Positions 1-7,081 of a stretch of DNA of 64,000 bases are shown in pieces. The notes under the pieces are model-generated. The model had not been told where the DNA came from and ran no database searches. It worked only from the letters and a program-made list of their open reading frames with translations. Each line of letters starts with the position of its first letter. Within the stretch, counting starts at the first letter, position 1. The position numbers and the translations under genes are program-made. The stretch comes from Chlamydiia bacterium (GTDB taxonomy: Bacteria > Chlamydiota > Chlamydiia > Chlamydiales > Simkaniaceae), in contig JAJACH010000001.1 of assembly GCA_022601645.1 (NCBI GenBank), forward strand, positions 1,129,743 through 1,193,742, read 5' to 3'.

Positions 1-467
1 CCCACTTCTGAGGCTAAAGATATCGCCAAGCTCTTTGGCGGATGGAATTGATTCCAATCGCGATCATTCACAAGCTTTACAATCTGATCAACAAGGTGTT
101 GATGCTCGAGATCAAGCCTTGCTTTTTCCTTTGGCGGATCAATATACTCAATCGGAATCCCCCATTCCTCTGCTTTTTCAATCTCTTTGCTAACGCCTTT
201 GGATTGCTCCCAACCCTCCATCTTGATGACAATAAGCGAGTCGCATTTTTTTAGCATGGAAAGGTCATAGGGTCCCCACACTTCCCATCCCGTCAGTCCC
301 AAGTGCAACATCAGCGGCCCATTGTGAGTAAGTGGTGAGAAGACATAGGTCCCAGCTTTGATCAAATCGTAGGCAACATAAGACGCCAAGATATAGCGTT
401 TTCTCCGGACCATAAGATCAGGATCGTTATAAGGTGCTGCCAAGTAGGCAATTTTTTCCGTTTCCAT
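1..467 (-). CDS. DUF1937 / MazG-like fusion protein (3' end outside window)
   Basis: This open frame runs off the left edge. It starts at the ATG complementary to 465-467 and has about 155 codons without a stop. Residues 5-110 look like DUF1937, a Rossmann-like relative of nucleoside deoxyribosyltransferases: an N-terminal YLAAPY, then FSPLTHNGPL, WEVWGPYD and a central LIVIKMEGWEQSKGV. From about residue 125 it changes to HQHLVDQIVKLVND followed by WNQFHPPKSLAISLASEVG, the opening of the MazG-like/dCTP pyrophosphatase fold, in which the E of SEVGE binds metal. I infer a two-domain enzyme that handles modified or non-canonical nucleotides. Only the first helix of the pyrophosphatase part is visible, so its metal ligands cannot be checked. 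The fusion itself is unbroken in sequence. Confidence 0.72.
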   Translation of the reverse strand, partial: METEKIAYLAAPYNDPDLMVRRKRYILASYVAYDLIKAGTYVFSPLTHNGPLMLHLGLTGWEVWGPYDLSMLKKCDSLIVIKMEGWEQSKGVSKEIEKAEEWGIPIEYIDPPKEKARLDLEHQHLVDQIVKLVNDRDWNQFHPPKSLAISLASEV

Positions 468-509
468 GGCTTGCCATTACACCATATCTCGTGTTATTCG
501 TAAATTTAT

Positions 510-2252
510 ATGCTCATAGAAAAAATACGATCTAAAATTAACCTACTCCCTATAGGCCTTATTGGACTAATTTTTACTGCAATTGCCTTTTACTATCCAT
601 ACCAGTTAAAAAAGTCTGAGGTTAAAATTGAGTTTGAGAAGGCAAGCCACCATGTTATTGGTGATCTTAAAGAAACAATTCATAATGCAATGCAAGTGGT
701 TTTAGCAATGCAGTCGTTTTATAATGCATCAAGTTACGTTTCAAGAGAAGAATACAAAACGTTTACAGATCCGCTTCTTAAGCAAAATCCCCTTATTGCT
801 GCTATAGAATGGGCGCCGCGTGTAACTAATCACAACCGCTTAGAGTATGAAGAACAGGCTCAAAAAATTTCTCCGAACTTCACTTTTACAGAGTCAGATA
901 TAGAAGGAAAACTCATTAAAGCAACGGATCGTGCTGTTTATTATCCTGTGTTTTATGTAGAACCTTTTTTTGAAAACCGGACTATCTGGGGGTATGACCT
1001 CGCTTCCTCACCAAGTCGAAAACGAGTTCTTCTTAAAGCACTCAAATCTAACTCACTTGTTACAACAGAGGGTATTCAACTTTTTCAAAAGCAACACCAT
1101 AGAGAAGGGTTTCTAGCTATTTTACCTGTATACAATCAAGACGCTCAGATTAATACATTTAATAAAAAGCAAGCGAATTTAAAGGGGTTTGTACTTGGTG
1201 TTCTTTCGTTTGATGAACTGTTTGACGCTTTGGAAAAAAATATCTCCCATGAAGAAATCAGTATAGAGCTATTTATTAATGAGAAGTACAGCTACTCCTA
1301 CACACCCAATAAAAGCCAAAAAAAGTCATTCCGTTACAAGGAATCAACAAAAGTAGGAGATAAAAACTGGACATTTGTCTGCTATCCGACTATTAAAGGA
1401 TTCGCTTATTCTCCCCCATTTGTCTCTTACCTACTGGCCTTTACCGGCATCCTTACCACAGCTGTTGTAATTATTTATCTCAATACCTTAACTCGAAGAA
1501 CGGAAAAAATTAATTTACTGGTGAATTCTCGAACTGAAGAACTCGAACTCGCTAGAAAAAGTGCCGAACAGGCTAATGCCCTAAAAAGTAAATACTTAGC
1601 TGTTCTTTCACATGAAATTAAAAATCCCCTAAACGCAATACTTGGGATAGCAAAGACTTTGACAGAAGAAGTGAATGATAACCAAAAAGAAAGCATCAAT
1701 CACATCATCTCTAGTGGCGAGCATCTCTTGGAAGCTATTAACACAACAGTTAACCTTACAAAAATTGAAGCTGATAAAATAGAATTTCTACCTGAAAGAG
1801 TAGAACTAAGTGAAGTTATCCAAGATTGCATTGATATGAATGCGTTAAGTGCAGATAAAAAAGGTTTGGCTATTAATTTTGAAGGTAAAAAGATTGAATG
1901 TATTACAGATCCGCAAAAAGTTCGCCAAGTGATGATTAATCTCATTAGTAATGCGATTAAATATACCCAATCAGGAAGCATCACAATCACCGTGACGACT
2001 GAGCCTAAATATTTGCACATTGCTGTCCAAGATACAGGGCGAGGGATTGATCAAAATCTTCAGGAACAAATCTTTGATCCATACCAACAAGCAGGTGAAA
2101 ATTTAGATGAAAAATATGTTGGCACAGGACTTGGTTTATGGATCAGTAAAAAACTTATAGAAGCTTGCCAAGGAAGCATTAAAGTAGAGAGCGAAAAAGA
2201 GGTTGGTTCAACCTTTACAGTGACATTACCTCTTAATCCAGGATCTAAATGA
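510..2252 (+). CDS. CHASE-domain sensor histidine kinase
   Basis: Predicted inner-membrane sensor kinase of 580 residues. A first membrane helix (about 11-30) precedes a periplasmic segment (about 35-300) with CHASE-type features, including AAIEWAPRV near 97-105 and a hydrophobic PVFYVEPFF. A second helix lies at about 304-328. The cytoplasmic part has a dimerisation helix with the H-box SHEIKNPLNAI (phosphorylated His about 368), then an ATPase domain with an N-box (LISNAIKYT), DTGRGID and GTGLGLWIS. There is no attached receiver and no response regulator next door, so it is an orphan kinase. The nearest receiver in the window is at 50061, which is only a possible partner. No clear ribosome binding site precedes the ATG. 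The stop overlaps a tiny downstream frame by ATGA. Confidence 0.85.
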   Translation: MLIEKIRSKINLLPIGLIGLIFTAIAFYYPYQLKKSEVKIEFEKASHHVIGDLKETIHNAMQVVLAMQSFYNASSYVSREEYKTFTDPLLKQNPLIAAIEWAPRVTNHNRLEYEEQAQKISPNFTFTESDIEGKLIKATDRAVYYPVFYVEPFFENRTIWGYDLASSPSRKRVLLKALKSNSLVTTEGIQLFQKQHHREGFLAILPVYNQDAQINTFNKKQANLKGFVLGVLSFDELFDALEKNISHEEISIELFINEKYSYSYTPNKSQKKSFRYKESTKVGDKNWTFVCYPTIKGFAYSPPFVSYLLAFTGILTTAVVIIYLNTLTRRTEKINLLVNSRTEELELARKSAEQANALKSKYLAVLSHEIKNPLNAILGIAKTLTEEVNDNQKESINHIISSGEHLLEAINTTVNLTKIEADKIEFLPERVELSEVIQDCIDMNALSADKKGLAINFEGKKIECITDPQKVRQVMINLISNAIKYTQSGSITITVTTEPKYLHIAVQDTGRGIDQNLQEQIFDPYQQAGENLDEKYVGTGLGLWISKKLIEACQGSIKVESEKEVGSTFTVTLPLNPGSK

Positions 2253-2338
2253 AAAGATTAATGAAAGCTCTTCTTTTTTTACTGATCGGGATTATTGCAC
2301 TGGGGCTGATTGTCTACTTAGCGGGGATATTCGGATAA
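2249..2338 (+). CDS. 29-residue single-pass membrane peptide, coupled to the histidine kinase
   Basis: This frame starts with an ATGA overlap on the kinase stop codon. It encodes MKRLMKALLFLLIGIIALG followed by a further hydrophobic stretch ending AGIFG. It has a basic N-terminus followed by about 20 hydrophobic residues, the composition of a small membrane protein. The overlap predicts translational coupling to the kinase. Its last 25 bases overlap the 3' end of convergent trmH. No homologue is recognised. It could be a small kinase-interacting peptide, or chance. Small size limits confidence. Confidence 0.4.
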   Translation: MKRLMKALLFLLIGIIALGLIVYLAGIFG

Positions 2339-2952
2339 CCATAGGTTTTATAGTAGTAAAGAGCGCGCAGTCGCATCATCTCAGCGGCTGACGCATCCCC
2401 CCTGAACCCTGCCTGCGATCTTAATCTAAACAAGGTAATGGCTGCAGCAACTGACAGGTTCAGGCTTTCCACCATCCCAACCATGGGTAGACGAAAGGTT
2501 TTGTCACACATAGATAAAGCTTCTTTCGAGAGGCCTCGATGTTCATTCCCAAAAAGAAGGCATGTGGGCTCATTTAGATCAATTTCATCAAGAGAAAGCT
2601 CCCCTTGCACCTCTGCTCCTACAAGTTTAACGTGCCCCATTTTTGCTTTGAATGCTTCCATGGAATCGTGGTTGTTCATTTTCACCCACCTATGAACACC
2701 CACCATGCTTTTTGGGCGTTTAAGGCGCATTTCTGAGGCAATGATATGAAATTGATAGAGACCAAATGCTTCCCCTGTTCTGGCTACAGCATAGGCGTTG
2801 TGGACATCAGCTGGCGCTTCGATTGCCACTTGAAGGGATTGGCATCGCTTTTCAAGAACTTCTTCGATACGCTCTTTCCTCTCAGAGGTCAGCATCGGTT
2901 CAAGGACTTTACAAACCTCTTCGTCTGTGTAGTTGTCAATATTCATCGGCAT
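2314..2952 (-). CDS. trmH: tRNA (guanosine(18)-2'-O)-methyltransferase TrmH
   Basis: SpoU/TrmH-family 2'-O-ribose methyltransferase of 212 residues, expected to methylate G18 in the D-loop of tRNAs using S-adenosylmethionine. The SPOUT-fold motifs are clear: motif 1 around ADVHNAYAVARTGEAFG (Asn and Arg present), motif 2 LLFGNEHRGLS, and motif 3 PMVGMVESLNLSVAAAI, which form the knotted SAM pocket. The C-terminal extension is typical of TrmH rather than RlmB. An alternative ATG two codons in (2946) has an AGG upstream and may be the real start. The gene is divergent from the VOC gene with only about 16 bases between start codons, so the two promoters must lie inside each other's 5' ends. Confidence 0.88.
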   Translation of the reverse strand: MPMNIDNYTDEEVCKVLEPMLTSERKERIEEVLEKRCQSLQVAIEAPADVHNAYAVARTGEAFGLYQFHIIASEMRLKRPKSMVGVHRWVKMNNHDSMEAFKAKMGHVKLVGAEVQGELSLDEIDLNEPTCLLFGNEHRGLSKEALSMCDKTFRLPMVGMVESLNLSVAAAITLFRLRSQAGFRGDASAAEMMRLRALYYYKTYGYPNIPAK

Positions 2953-2968
2953 CCTGTATTCTGCTCAC

Positions 2969-3379
2969 ATGGTTAAATTAGGACATATCATATACTACGT
3001 AAAAGACGTAGAAGAAACTGTGGCTTTTTTTGAAAAAGCTTTTGGTTTAAAGCGCCAATTTATTGATCCGACTGGTGTGTATGCTCAGATGCAAACAGGT
3101 GAGACTGCGCTTGGATTTGCAGCGATTGAGCTTGCGAAGAAAAATCTACGCGCTGGTTTTCAACCAGTTACACCTGAAGGACTCCCCTTTGGATCGGAAA
3201 TTTCGTTTCGCAGCGATGATTTAGCAGTGAGTTTACAAACAGCTCTTGAAGCTGGTTGCACACTTGTTGAAAGCATCGAGGAGAAGTTTTGGGGTGAAAC
3301 GGTTTGTTACGTAAGAACGCCTCAAGGCATCTTAGTGGAGCTTGCGGCAACTGAGCTTGTCAATTCCGAAACGAATTGA
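2969..3379 (+). CDS. VOC (glyoxalase/bleomycin-resistance) family protein
   Basis: Protein of 136 residues in the vicinal-oxygen-chelate fold. It begins MVKLGHIIYYVKDVEETVAF with the typical helix FFEKAFGL, and ends with CYVRTPQGILVELA, the final strand carrying the metal-binding Glu. The first-strand His (GHIIYYV) is also present. The substrate cannot be told from sequence; candidates are glyoxalase I-like, ring-cleavage or resistance proteins. I chose the internal ATG at 2969 because the longer frame from 2933 would run inside the divergent trmH start. The last 58 bases overlap the convergent gene at 3322. Confidence 0.75.
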   Translation: MVKLGHIIYYVKDVEETVAFFEKAFGLKRQFIDPTGVYAQMQTGETALGFAAIELAKKNLRAGFQPVTPEGLPFGSEISFRSDDLAVSLQTALEAGCTLVESIEEKFWGETVCYVRTPQGILVELAATELVNSETN

Positions 3380-4683
3380 TCGACGGTAAAGGAGCCTTCT
3401 AGGACCTTTTTGATAAGCTTTTCTTCCTCGGCTTTAATTGCTGGATGGGCTTTTAGTAGCATTCCCCGTGCAACGATTTGACAGACGAATTCATTAGCTC
3501 GGTGTTCTTCGCGGATGATTTTAGAAAGTTCTTCCATTCCGGCAAAAAGACTGGGGTCCTTTAAGCATTCACCCATGACTGTCGCGTCTTTTGTTTGAAA
3601 ACACTCAACGTAGGTCGCTACCTTGGGTACACGCGCTTTTGCTAAAGCGACGATATCTTTAAGGAGGTCTCTTGTATGCGGCTCCCCTTCATAGAAAAAA
3701 CATTTTCCACTTGAAATTGCCTCCGATAAGCTTTGATTCCCCCGAACTCCAATAAATGGCTCTGAACCAACAAGCTGCTTTTGAAAGGCTGTTTCTGAGA
3801 GAGTTTCAAGCTCCAATAAATGAAGCGTTTTACCCGTTTCCTGAATTGGATAAATCGCCATATGGCCTTTGACGTAGAGTCTAACCTCTCTGATGCCAGG
3901 GAGTTTTTTAGATTGGATAAAGTAAAGGCATGGCTTTAGAGAGGAGACATGAACAGTAATGTCTTTAGATTCCTGGTTTTTAGAATGTAACAGCGCGCCT
4001 AGGTACAGAGCGTAGGCCTCCTCAGACTTTAGGTAAGCCATATAGGAGCCATCTCGCTTTGCATGACCACAAGGAAGGGGTTTAATAAGGATTCCATACT
4101 CCAAGGCATGGAGCCCCATGCAGCGATTGCCACTTTTGGGATGGCACCATGTCGAATCTAAAAATCCATACTCACCAAGTGTTTCGACGTTGCCAATCCC
4201 CTCTATAAAGGTAGGCATTTGAAAAATAAAATCATCTGATAAAATATTTGCTAATTGTTCCTTTGAGTGGAGAATGTGGTGTTCCATTCCAAACGTTTCA
4301 ACATCGATGGTGCGCCCTCGATCGATGAGAGTGATCAGTTTGACTTCAAGTTCAGGATACGTTTGACAAAGTAATTTAGCGACTGCCATTTGCGCAGCAA
4401 TATCTCCCATCCCATCCGGTAAGACGTGGGTTAAGAGGACCATTTTCCCTTGAGGTTGGACGAATCGATAAGCATGCAGTACCGCTCGATCAATCAGTCT
4501 TCTATTTAAGGCCTCGACATCGTCAAAACTCGGTGGAACTAGATGCTCATCAAAAGAGGTGCCAACAGGAAGGTGTGGTAACCCGCGATAAAACTGCGGT
4601 ATAACGTAGGCTGGCAGTGTACTTTCATGGAAAAAAGATTTATCTAGCATACCTCCCTCTATAGCGAATGCGACTTTTTTCAT
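3322..4683 (-). CDS. Uncharacterised protein, GT-B glycosyltransferase-like
   Basis: A 453-residue protein not matched to a named family. The region around residues 85-100 (LTHVLPDGMGDIAAQMAVAK) resembles the glycine-rich N-terminal loop of GT-B glycosyltransferases. Residues near 320-340 (GVRGNQSLSEAISSGKCFFY) resemble the C-terminal nucleotide-sugar segment of GT-B enzymes, where a G-x-S-x-x-E loop holds the donor. The final 100 residues are helical and charged. No signal peptide or membrane helix is visible. It is divergent from the TetR cassette, and the first operator lies 20-60 bases upstream of this start, so TetR may control it. A glycosyltransferase role is inference only. Confidence 0.5.
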   Translation of the reverse strand: MKKVAFAIEGGMLDKSFFHESTLPAYVIPQFYRGLPHLPVGTSFDEHLVPPSFDDVEALNRRLIDRAVLHAYRFVQPQGKMVLLTHVLPDGMGDIAAQMAVAKLLCQTYPELEVKLITLIDRGRTIDVETFGMEHHILHSKEQLANILSDDFIFQMPTFIEGIGNVETLGEYGFLDSTWCHPKSGNRCMGLHALEYGILIKPLPCGHAKRDGSYMAYLKSEEAYALYLGALLHSKNQESKDITVHVSSLKPCLYFIQSKKLPGIREVRLYVKGHMAIYPIQETGKTLHLLELETLSETAFQKQLVGSEPFIGVRGNQSLSEAISSGKCFFYEGEPHTRDLLKDIVALAKARVPKVATYVECFQTKDATVMGECLKDPSLFAGMEELSKIIREEHRANEFVCQIVARGMLLKAHPAIKAEEEKLIKKVLEGSFTVDQFVSELTSSVAASSTKMP

Positions 4684-4701
4684 TAAATAAATGTTTATGC
4701 G

Positions 4702-4741
4702 TTGACAAATGAACGGCGTTCAGTGCATACTGAACGGCGTT
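4702..4741 (+). promoter_or_regulatory. Promoter-operator copy 1 of the TetR cassette
   Basis: TTGACA (4702-4707) and CATACT (4726-4731) are spaced by 18. Two dyads of the form GAACGnCGTTC lie at 4711-4721 and 4732-4741, 21 bases apart (two helical turns), bracketing the -10 box. The arrangement suits repression by a TetR dimer pair. Confidence 0.75.
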
Positions 4742-4939
4742 AAATTAAGGAAAAAACGATGGGAAGGGAAAACAAAATTATAACAAGCAAAAGCCCTAAG
4801 AGAGCACTACTGGCATGTTTAACGAATCTCTTAACGGGCGCTCTGTTGGCAGACGGAGAGGGCAAAAAGAAAATGGAACAGATTGGTCGCAAAAGACCTC
4901 TTCAAAATCTAAAGCGACCATCTGTTCCGTCTTCTTTTA

Positions 4940-4988
4940 GGTCGCACGCTTGCACCACAAATTTACAGAGAGGGTGCGACCTTTTTTT
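4940..4988 (+). terminator. Rho-independent terminator after TetR copy 1
   Basis: GGTCGCAC (4940-4947) pairs with GTGCGACC (4974-4981) and is followed by seven Ts (4982-4988). The loop is 26 bases. It would end transcripts from the first promoter copy. Confidence 0.75.
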
Positions 4989-5007
4989 AGAAAATATTTT
5001 TTTTGTG

Positions 5008-5047
5008 TTGACAAATGAACGCCGTTCAGAGCATACTGAACGCCGTT
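5008..5047 (+). promoter_or_regulatory. Promoter-operator copy 2 of the TetR cassette
   Basis: TTGACA (5008-5013), 18-base spacer, CATACT (5032-5037). Dyads GAACGCCGTTC at 5017-5027 and GAACGCCGTT at 5038-5047. The central base differs from copy 1 (C instead of G) in both dyads, so the two half-sites changed together. Confidence 0.75.
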
Positions 5048-5064
5048 AAATTAAGAGAAATACA

Positions 5065-5262
5065 ATGGGAAGGGATAACAAATTATTACAAACACAAGGC
5101 CCCAAGAGACGACCTGAGGCATTTTCGATACGTCTCTTACTGGGCGCTCTGTTGGCAGACGGAGAGGGCAATAGAAATATGGAACAGATTGGTCACAAAA
5201 GACCTCTTCAAAATCTAAAGCGACTATCTGTTCCATTTTCTCTTTTAAGCATTGACAAATGA
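5065..5262 (+). pseudogene. Shortened copy of the TetR gene (copy 2)
   Basis: Encodes MGRDNK then, with the same deletion as copy 1, LLLGALLADGEG and a tail KRPLQNLKR shared with copy 1. It keeps the same codon spacing as copy 1 (the GALLAD motif starts at residue 27 in both), showing that the deletion happened before the two copies separated. There is no hairpin terminator after it, and the frame ends inside the third promoter. Like copy 1 it lacks the helix-turn-helix and most of the ligand domain, so it cannot act as a normal repressor. Confidence 0.62.
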
Positions 5263-5291
5263 ACAACGTTCAACATATACTGAACGTCGTT
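5252..5291 (+). promoter_or_regulatory. Promoter-operator copy 3, driving the intact TetR gene
   Basis: TTGACA (5252-5257), 18-base spacer, TATACT (5276-5281), the best -10 box of the three. Dyads GAACAACGTTC (5261-5271) and GAACGTCGTT (5282-5291) are less regular than in copies 1 and 2. The ribosome binding site AGGAAGG lies at 5298-5304. Confidence 0.75.
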
Positions 5292-5308
5292 AAATTTAGG
5301 AAGGAAAC

Positions 5309-5944
5309 ATGGGAAGAAGAAACGATCACTCAAAAACAGAATTAAAAAAGATGATGGTAAAGGCCGGCAAAGAAATCCTCAAAACCGAGGGAATCAAAGG
5401 GCTGACAGCTAGAGGCCTTGCGAAGCACATTGGTTATTCGGCAGGCACGATTTACAATGTCTTCGATAATTTCTATGATCTCATGTTCATTATTAATTCA
5501 GAGACGGCTGAAAGACTTGTTAAGAAGATTAACAAGAGCATTACGAACACCCCAGACCCCAAACGACTTGGACGTGAACTTGGGAAAGCCTATCTTGACT
5601 TTGCAAAGAAAAACAACGCTTTTTGGAACCTGCTTTTTACACATCCAATCCCCCACTCACAAGCTCCTGAGTGGTATCGAGAAAAAGTTGAAGTGTTATT
5701 TGCAATGCTAGACGGGCCGATTAACGACCTAATTTTAAAGAATAACGATCAAGCCAAGCTAGCAACCCGCGTACTTTGGAGCGGGCTGCACGGCATCACC
5801 ACACTTTTCTTAAGTGAAAAGTACGATTTTATTACAGGCGCAGACCCTGAGATACTCTTTGAGGCATTATTCGCAAACTATCTCAAGGGTGCACTGTTGG
5901 CAGACAGAGAGGACATTGTGGATTTAGAAAAAGTGGTTGTCTAA
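5309..5944 (+). CDS. TetR/AcrR-family transcriptional regulator
   Basis: Repressor of 211 residues. The N-terminal TetR DNA-binding domain has the helix-turn-helix LTARGLAKHIGYSAGTIYNV at about residues 30-50. The remainder is an all-helical ligand/dimer domain of the type with a WHG-like segment (VLWSGLHGITTLFLSEK). It is preceded by its own promoter with paired dyads, so autoregulation is likely, and two more copies of the same operator sit upstream. The upstream divergent gene at 3322 is the best candidate target; no exporter is adjacent on the same strand. A good ribosome binding site (AGGAAGG) fixes the ATG. Confidence 0.88.
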   Translation: MGRRNDHSKTELKKMMVKAGKEILKTEGIKGLTARGLAKHIGYSAGTIYNVFDNFYDLMFIINSETAERLVKKINKSITNTPDPKRLGRELGKAYLDFAKKNNAFWNLLFTHPIPHSQAPEWYREKVEVLFAMLDGPINDLILKNNDQAKLATRVLWSGLHGITTLFLSEKYDFITGADPEILFEALFANYLKGALLADREDIVDLEKVVV

Positions 5945-5990
5945 TAGACCTCTTCAAAAGCTTAGACGAAAACCTTTTCTTCTTCTCCCG

Positions 5991-6025
5991 GGCCGTACAC
6001 GTCAAACAATGTGCGGCCTTTTTTT
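5991..6025 (+). terminator. Rho-independent terminator after tetR
   Basis: GGCCGTAC (5991-5998) pairs with GTGCGGCC (6011-6018), with one G-T wobble, followed by seven Ts (6019-6025). It touches the stop codon of the convergent methyltransferase gene. Confidence 0.75.
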
Positions 6026-6686
6026 ATACCCTTTCGGCTTTTAGCACTCTAATGAGGGGGAACATCAAATACCTTGGAGGTCCCACCTCAACTTCAAAGC
6101 CCTCGGCTTGAAGAGTGGCAACATAGCTTTTAAGATTTTGAAAGTCAACTATCATGACGCTTTTTTTCGTAACTCGGGCAATTTCGCGAAGAATCTGCGC
6201 TTGCTCGTCTTTATCATGTGAGTGGTAAAGCACGCAGGCAATAATCGACACATCAAATTCCCCGTTTTCAAATGGGAGTGAACGCATATCTGCCTGAACT
6301 ACCTCACCTGCCCCATTTTCCTGAGCTATTTGAAGTTTTTTTTCAGAAAGGTCAACCCCTACAGAACGCCTCGCAAACTTAGCGACTTCATTTAAGTAAA
6401 GCCCTCTACCACAACCTACATCTAGAACATGATCGGTTTTACTAAGCCCCATTGACGCTACAAGTTCTTTGCATAAACGAATCTTACCGACTTTGCTGCT
6501 CCAAACCATATAGAACATGGCTACCAAAAAGTAGAGCGCATTCACACTAAAAAAGGCGATCAAAATGAGTCGATAAAGTGGATTGAGAACCCATATCACT
6601 GTAACGCTAATTAATACAGCACACAAAATGGCTCCAAAAATAAACCCTACAATAATCCCCTTACTGTCTACCCCATAGCCTCTCAT
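6024..6686 (-). CDS. Membrane-anchored class I SAM-dependent methyltransferase
   Basis: The frame can be read from 6722, but the ATG at 6686 forms an ATGA overlap with the stop of the upstream gene and is preferred (220 residues). Two hydrophobic helices near the N-terminus (GIIVGFIFGAILCAVLISV and LYRLILIAFFSVNALYFLVA) are followed by a Rossmann methyltransferase domain. Motif I is VLDVGCGRGLYL, the acidic motif II is SVGVDLSE, then QADMRSLPF and a post-I FDVSIIACVLYH. It resembles UbiE/menaquinone-type and lipid methyltransferases, but the substrate is unknown. Membrane anchoring suggests a lipid or quinone substrate. Confidence 0.72.
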   Translation of the reverse strand: MRGYGVDSKGIIVGFIFGAILCAVLISVTVIWVLNPLYRLILIAFFSVNALYFLVAMFYMVWSSKVGKIRLCKELVASMGLSKTDHVLDVGCGRGLYLNEVAKFARRSVGVDLSEKKLQIAQENGAGEVVQADMRSLPFENGEFDVSIIACVLYHSHDKDEQAQILREIARVTKKSVMIVDFQNLKSYVATLQAEGFEVEVGPPRYLMFPLIRVLKAERV

Positions 6687-6904
6687 GCGCTCACCAACAT
6701 TCCAAGCATTGACCGTGCCCATTTAAGCATGCCACTTGAAAAGTCCTCAGGATGATGAAGCATCCAGCGAGCCACTCTCAGCCGGTGCTCGGGATAAGCC
6801 ATCTCTCCAGATCCAATAAGCCTGTAATCACCTTGCCAGCTTTTTGAGCTTTCAAAAGGACATTTGTCATTAGTAATATGTGCGCCACATGTTGTGCATT
6901 CCAT
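6683..6904 (-). CDS. Small protein coupled to the methyltransferase
   Basis: A 73-residue protein beginning MECTTCGAHITNDKC, with a CxxC and a third Cys that could be half of a zinc site. It ends with a basic helix (HRLRVARWMLHHPEDF, then MLKWARSML). No second CxxC pair is present. It overlaps the methyltransferase by ATGA, so the two are probably co-translated. No family is recognised. Confidence 0.5.
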   Translation of the reverse strand: MECTTCGAHITNDKCPFESSKSWQGDYRLIGSGEMAYPEHRLRVARWMLHHPEDFSSGMLKWARSMLGMLVSA

Positions 6905-6964
6905 AAGGTAGGGAGTATAGCCCGGTCATCGAATCTCGCCAAGAAAATTTAATAACAAAAACGG

Positions 6965-6994
6965 TTGACATCTCAAAAATCTTGGTGCTATTAT
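6965..6994 (+). promoter_or_regulatory. Promoter for the ABC exporter operon
   Basis: TTGACA (6965-6970) and TATTAT (6989-6994) with an 18-base spacer. The first gene starts 87 bases downstream, leaving an untranslated leader of about 80 bases that contains GGCCTCCCGGCC, a possible small hairpin. Confidence 0.6.
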
Positions 6995-7081
6995 TAAGGT
7001 ATCATGAAAATGGTCTAACTTCGGCCTCCCGGCCCACATTCATATTTACCCCTTTTTTCAATCACTAACCCTTTTGGTTAT

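Larger units (their letters stand above)
4759..5049 (+). pseudogene. Shortened copy of the TetR gene (copy 1)
   Basis: This frame starts MGRENK like the real regulator at 5309 (MGRRND), then jumps to TGALLADGEG, matching the regulator's C-terminal KGALLADRED. The middle (about 150 codons, including the DNA-binding helices) is missing. DNA similarity continues past the regulator's stop codon (AGACCTCTTCAAAA in both). The stop itself is replaced by CAA AAG, so the frame drifts on through a terminator to 5049. Its first 55 codons have the same length as copy 2 without any indel. I read it as an internally deleted duplicate. A short functional protein is possible but less likely. Confidence 0.65.

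Noticed and set aside
4759-5049. A genuine 96-residue gene
   Set aside because: Only the first 55 codons match anything, and these match both ends of the adjacent TetR. The remainder reads through a terminator and into the next promoter.
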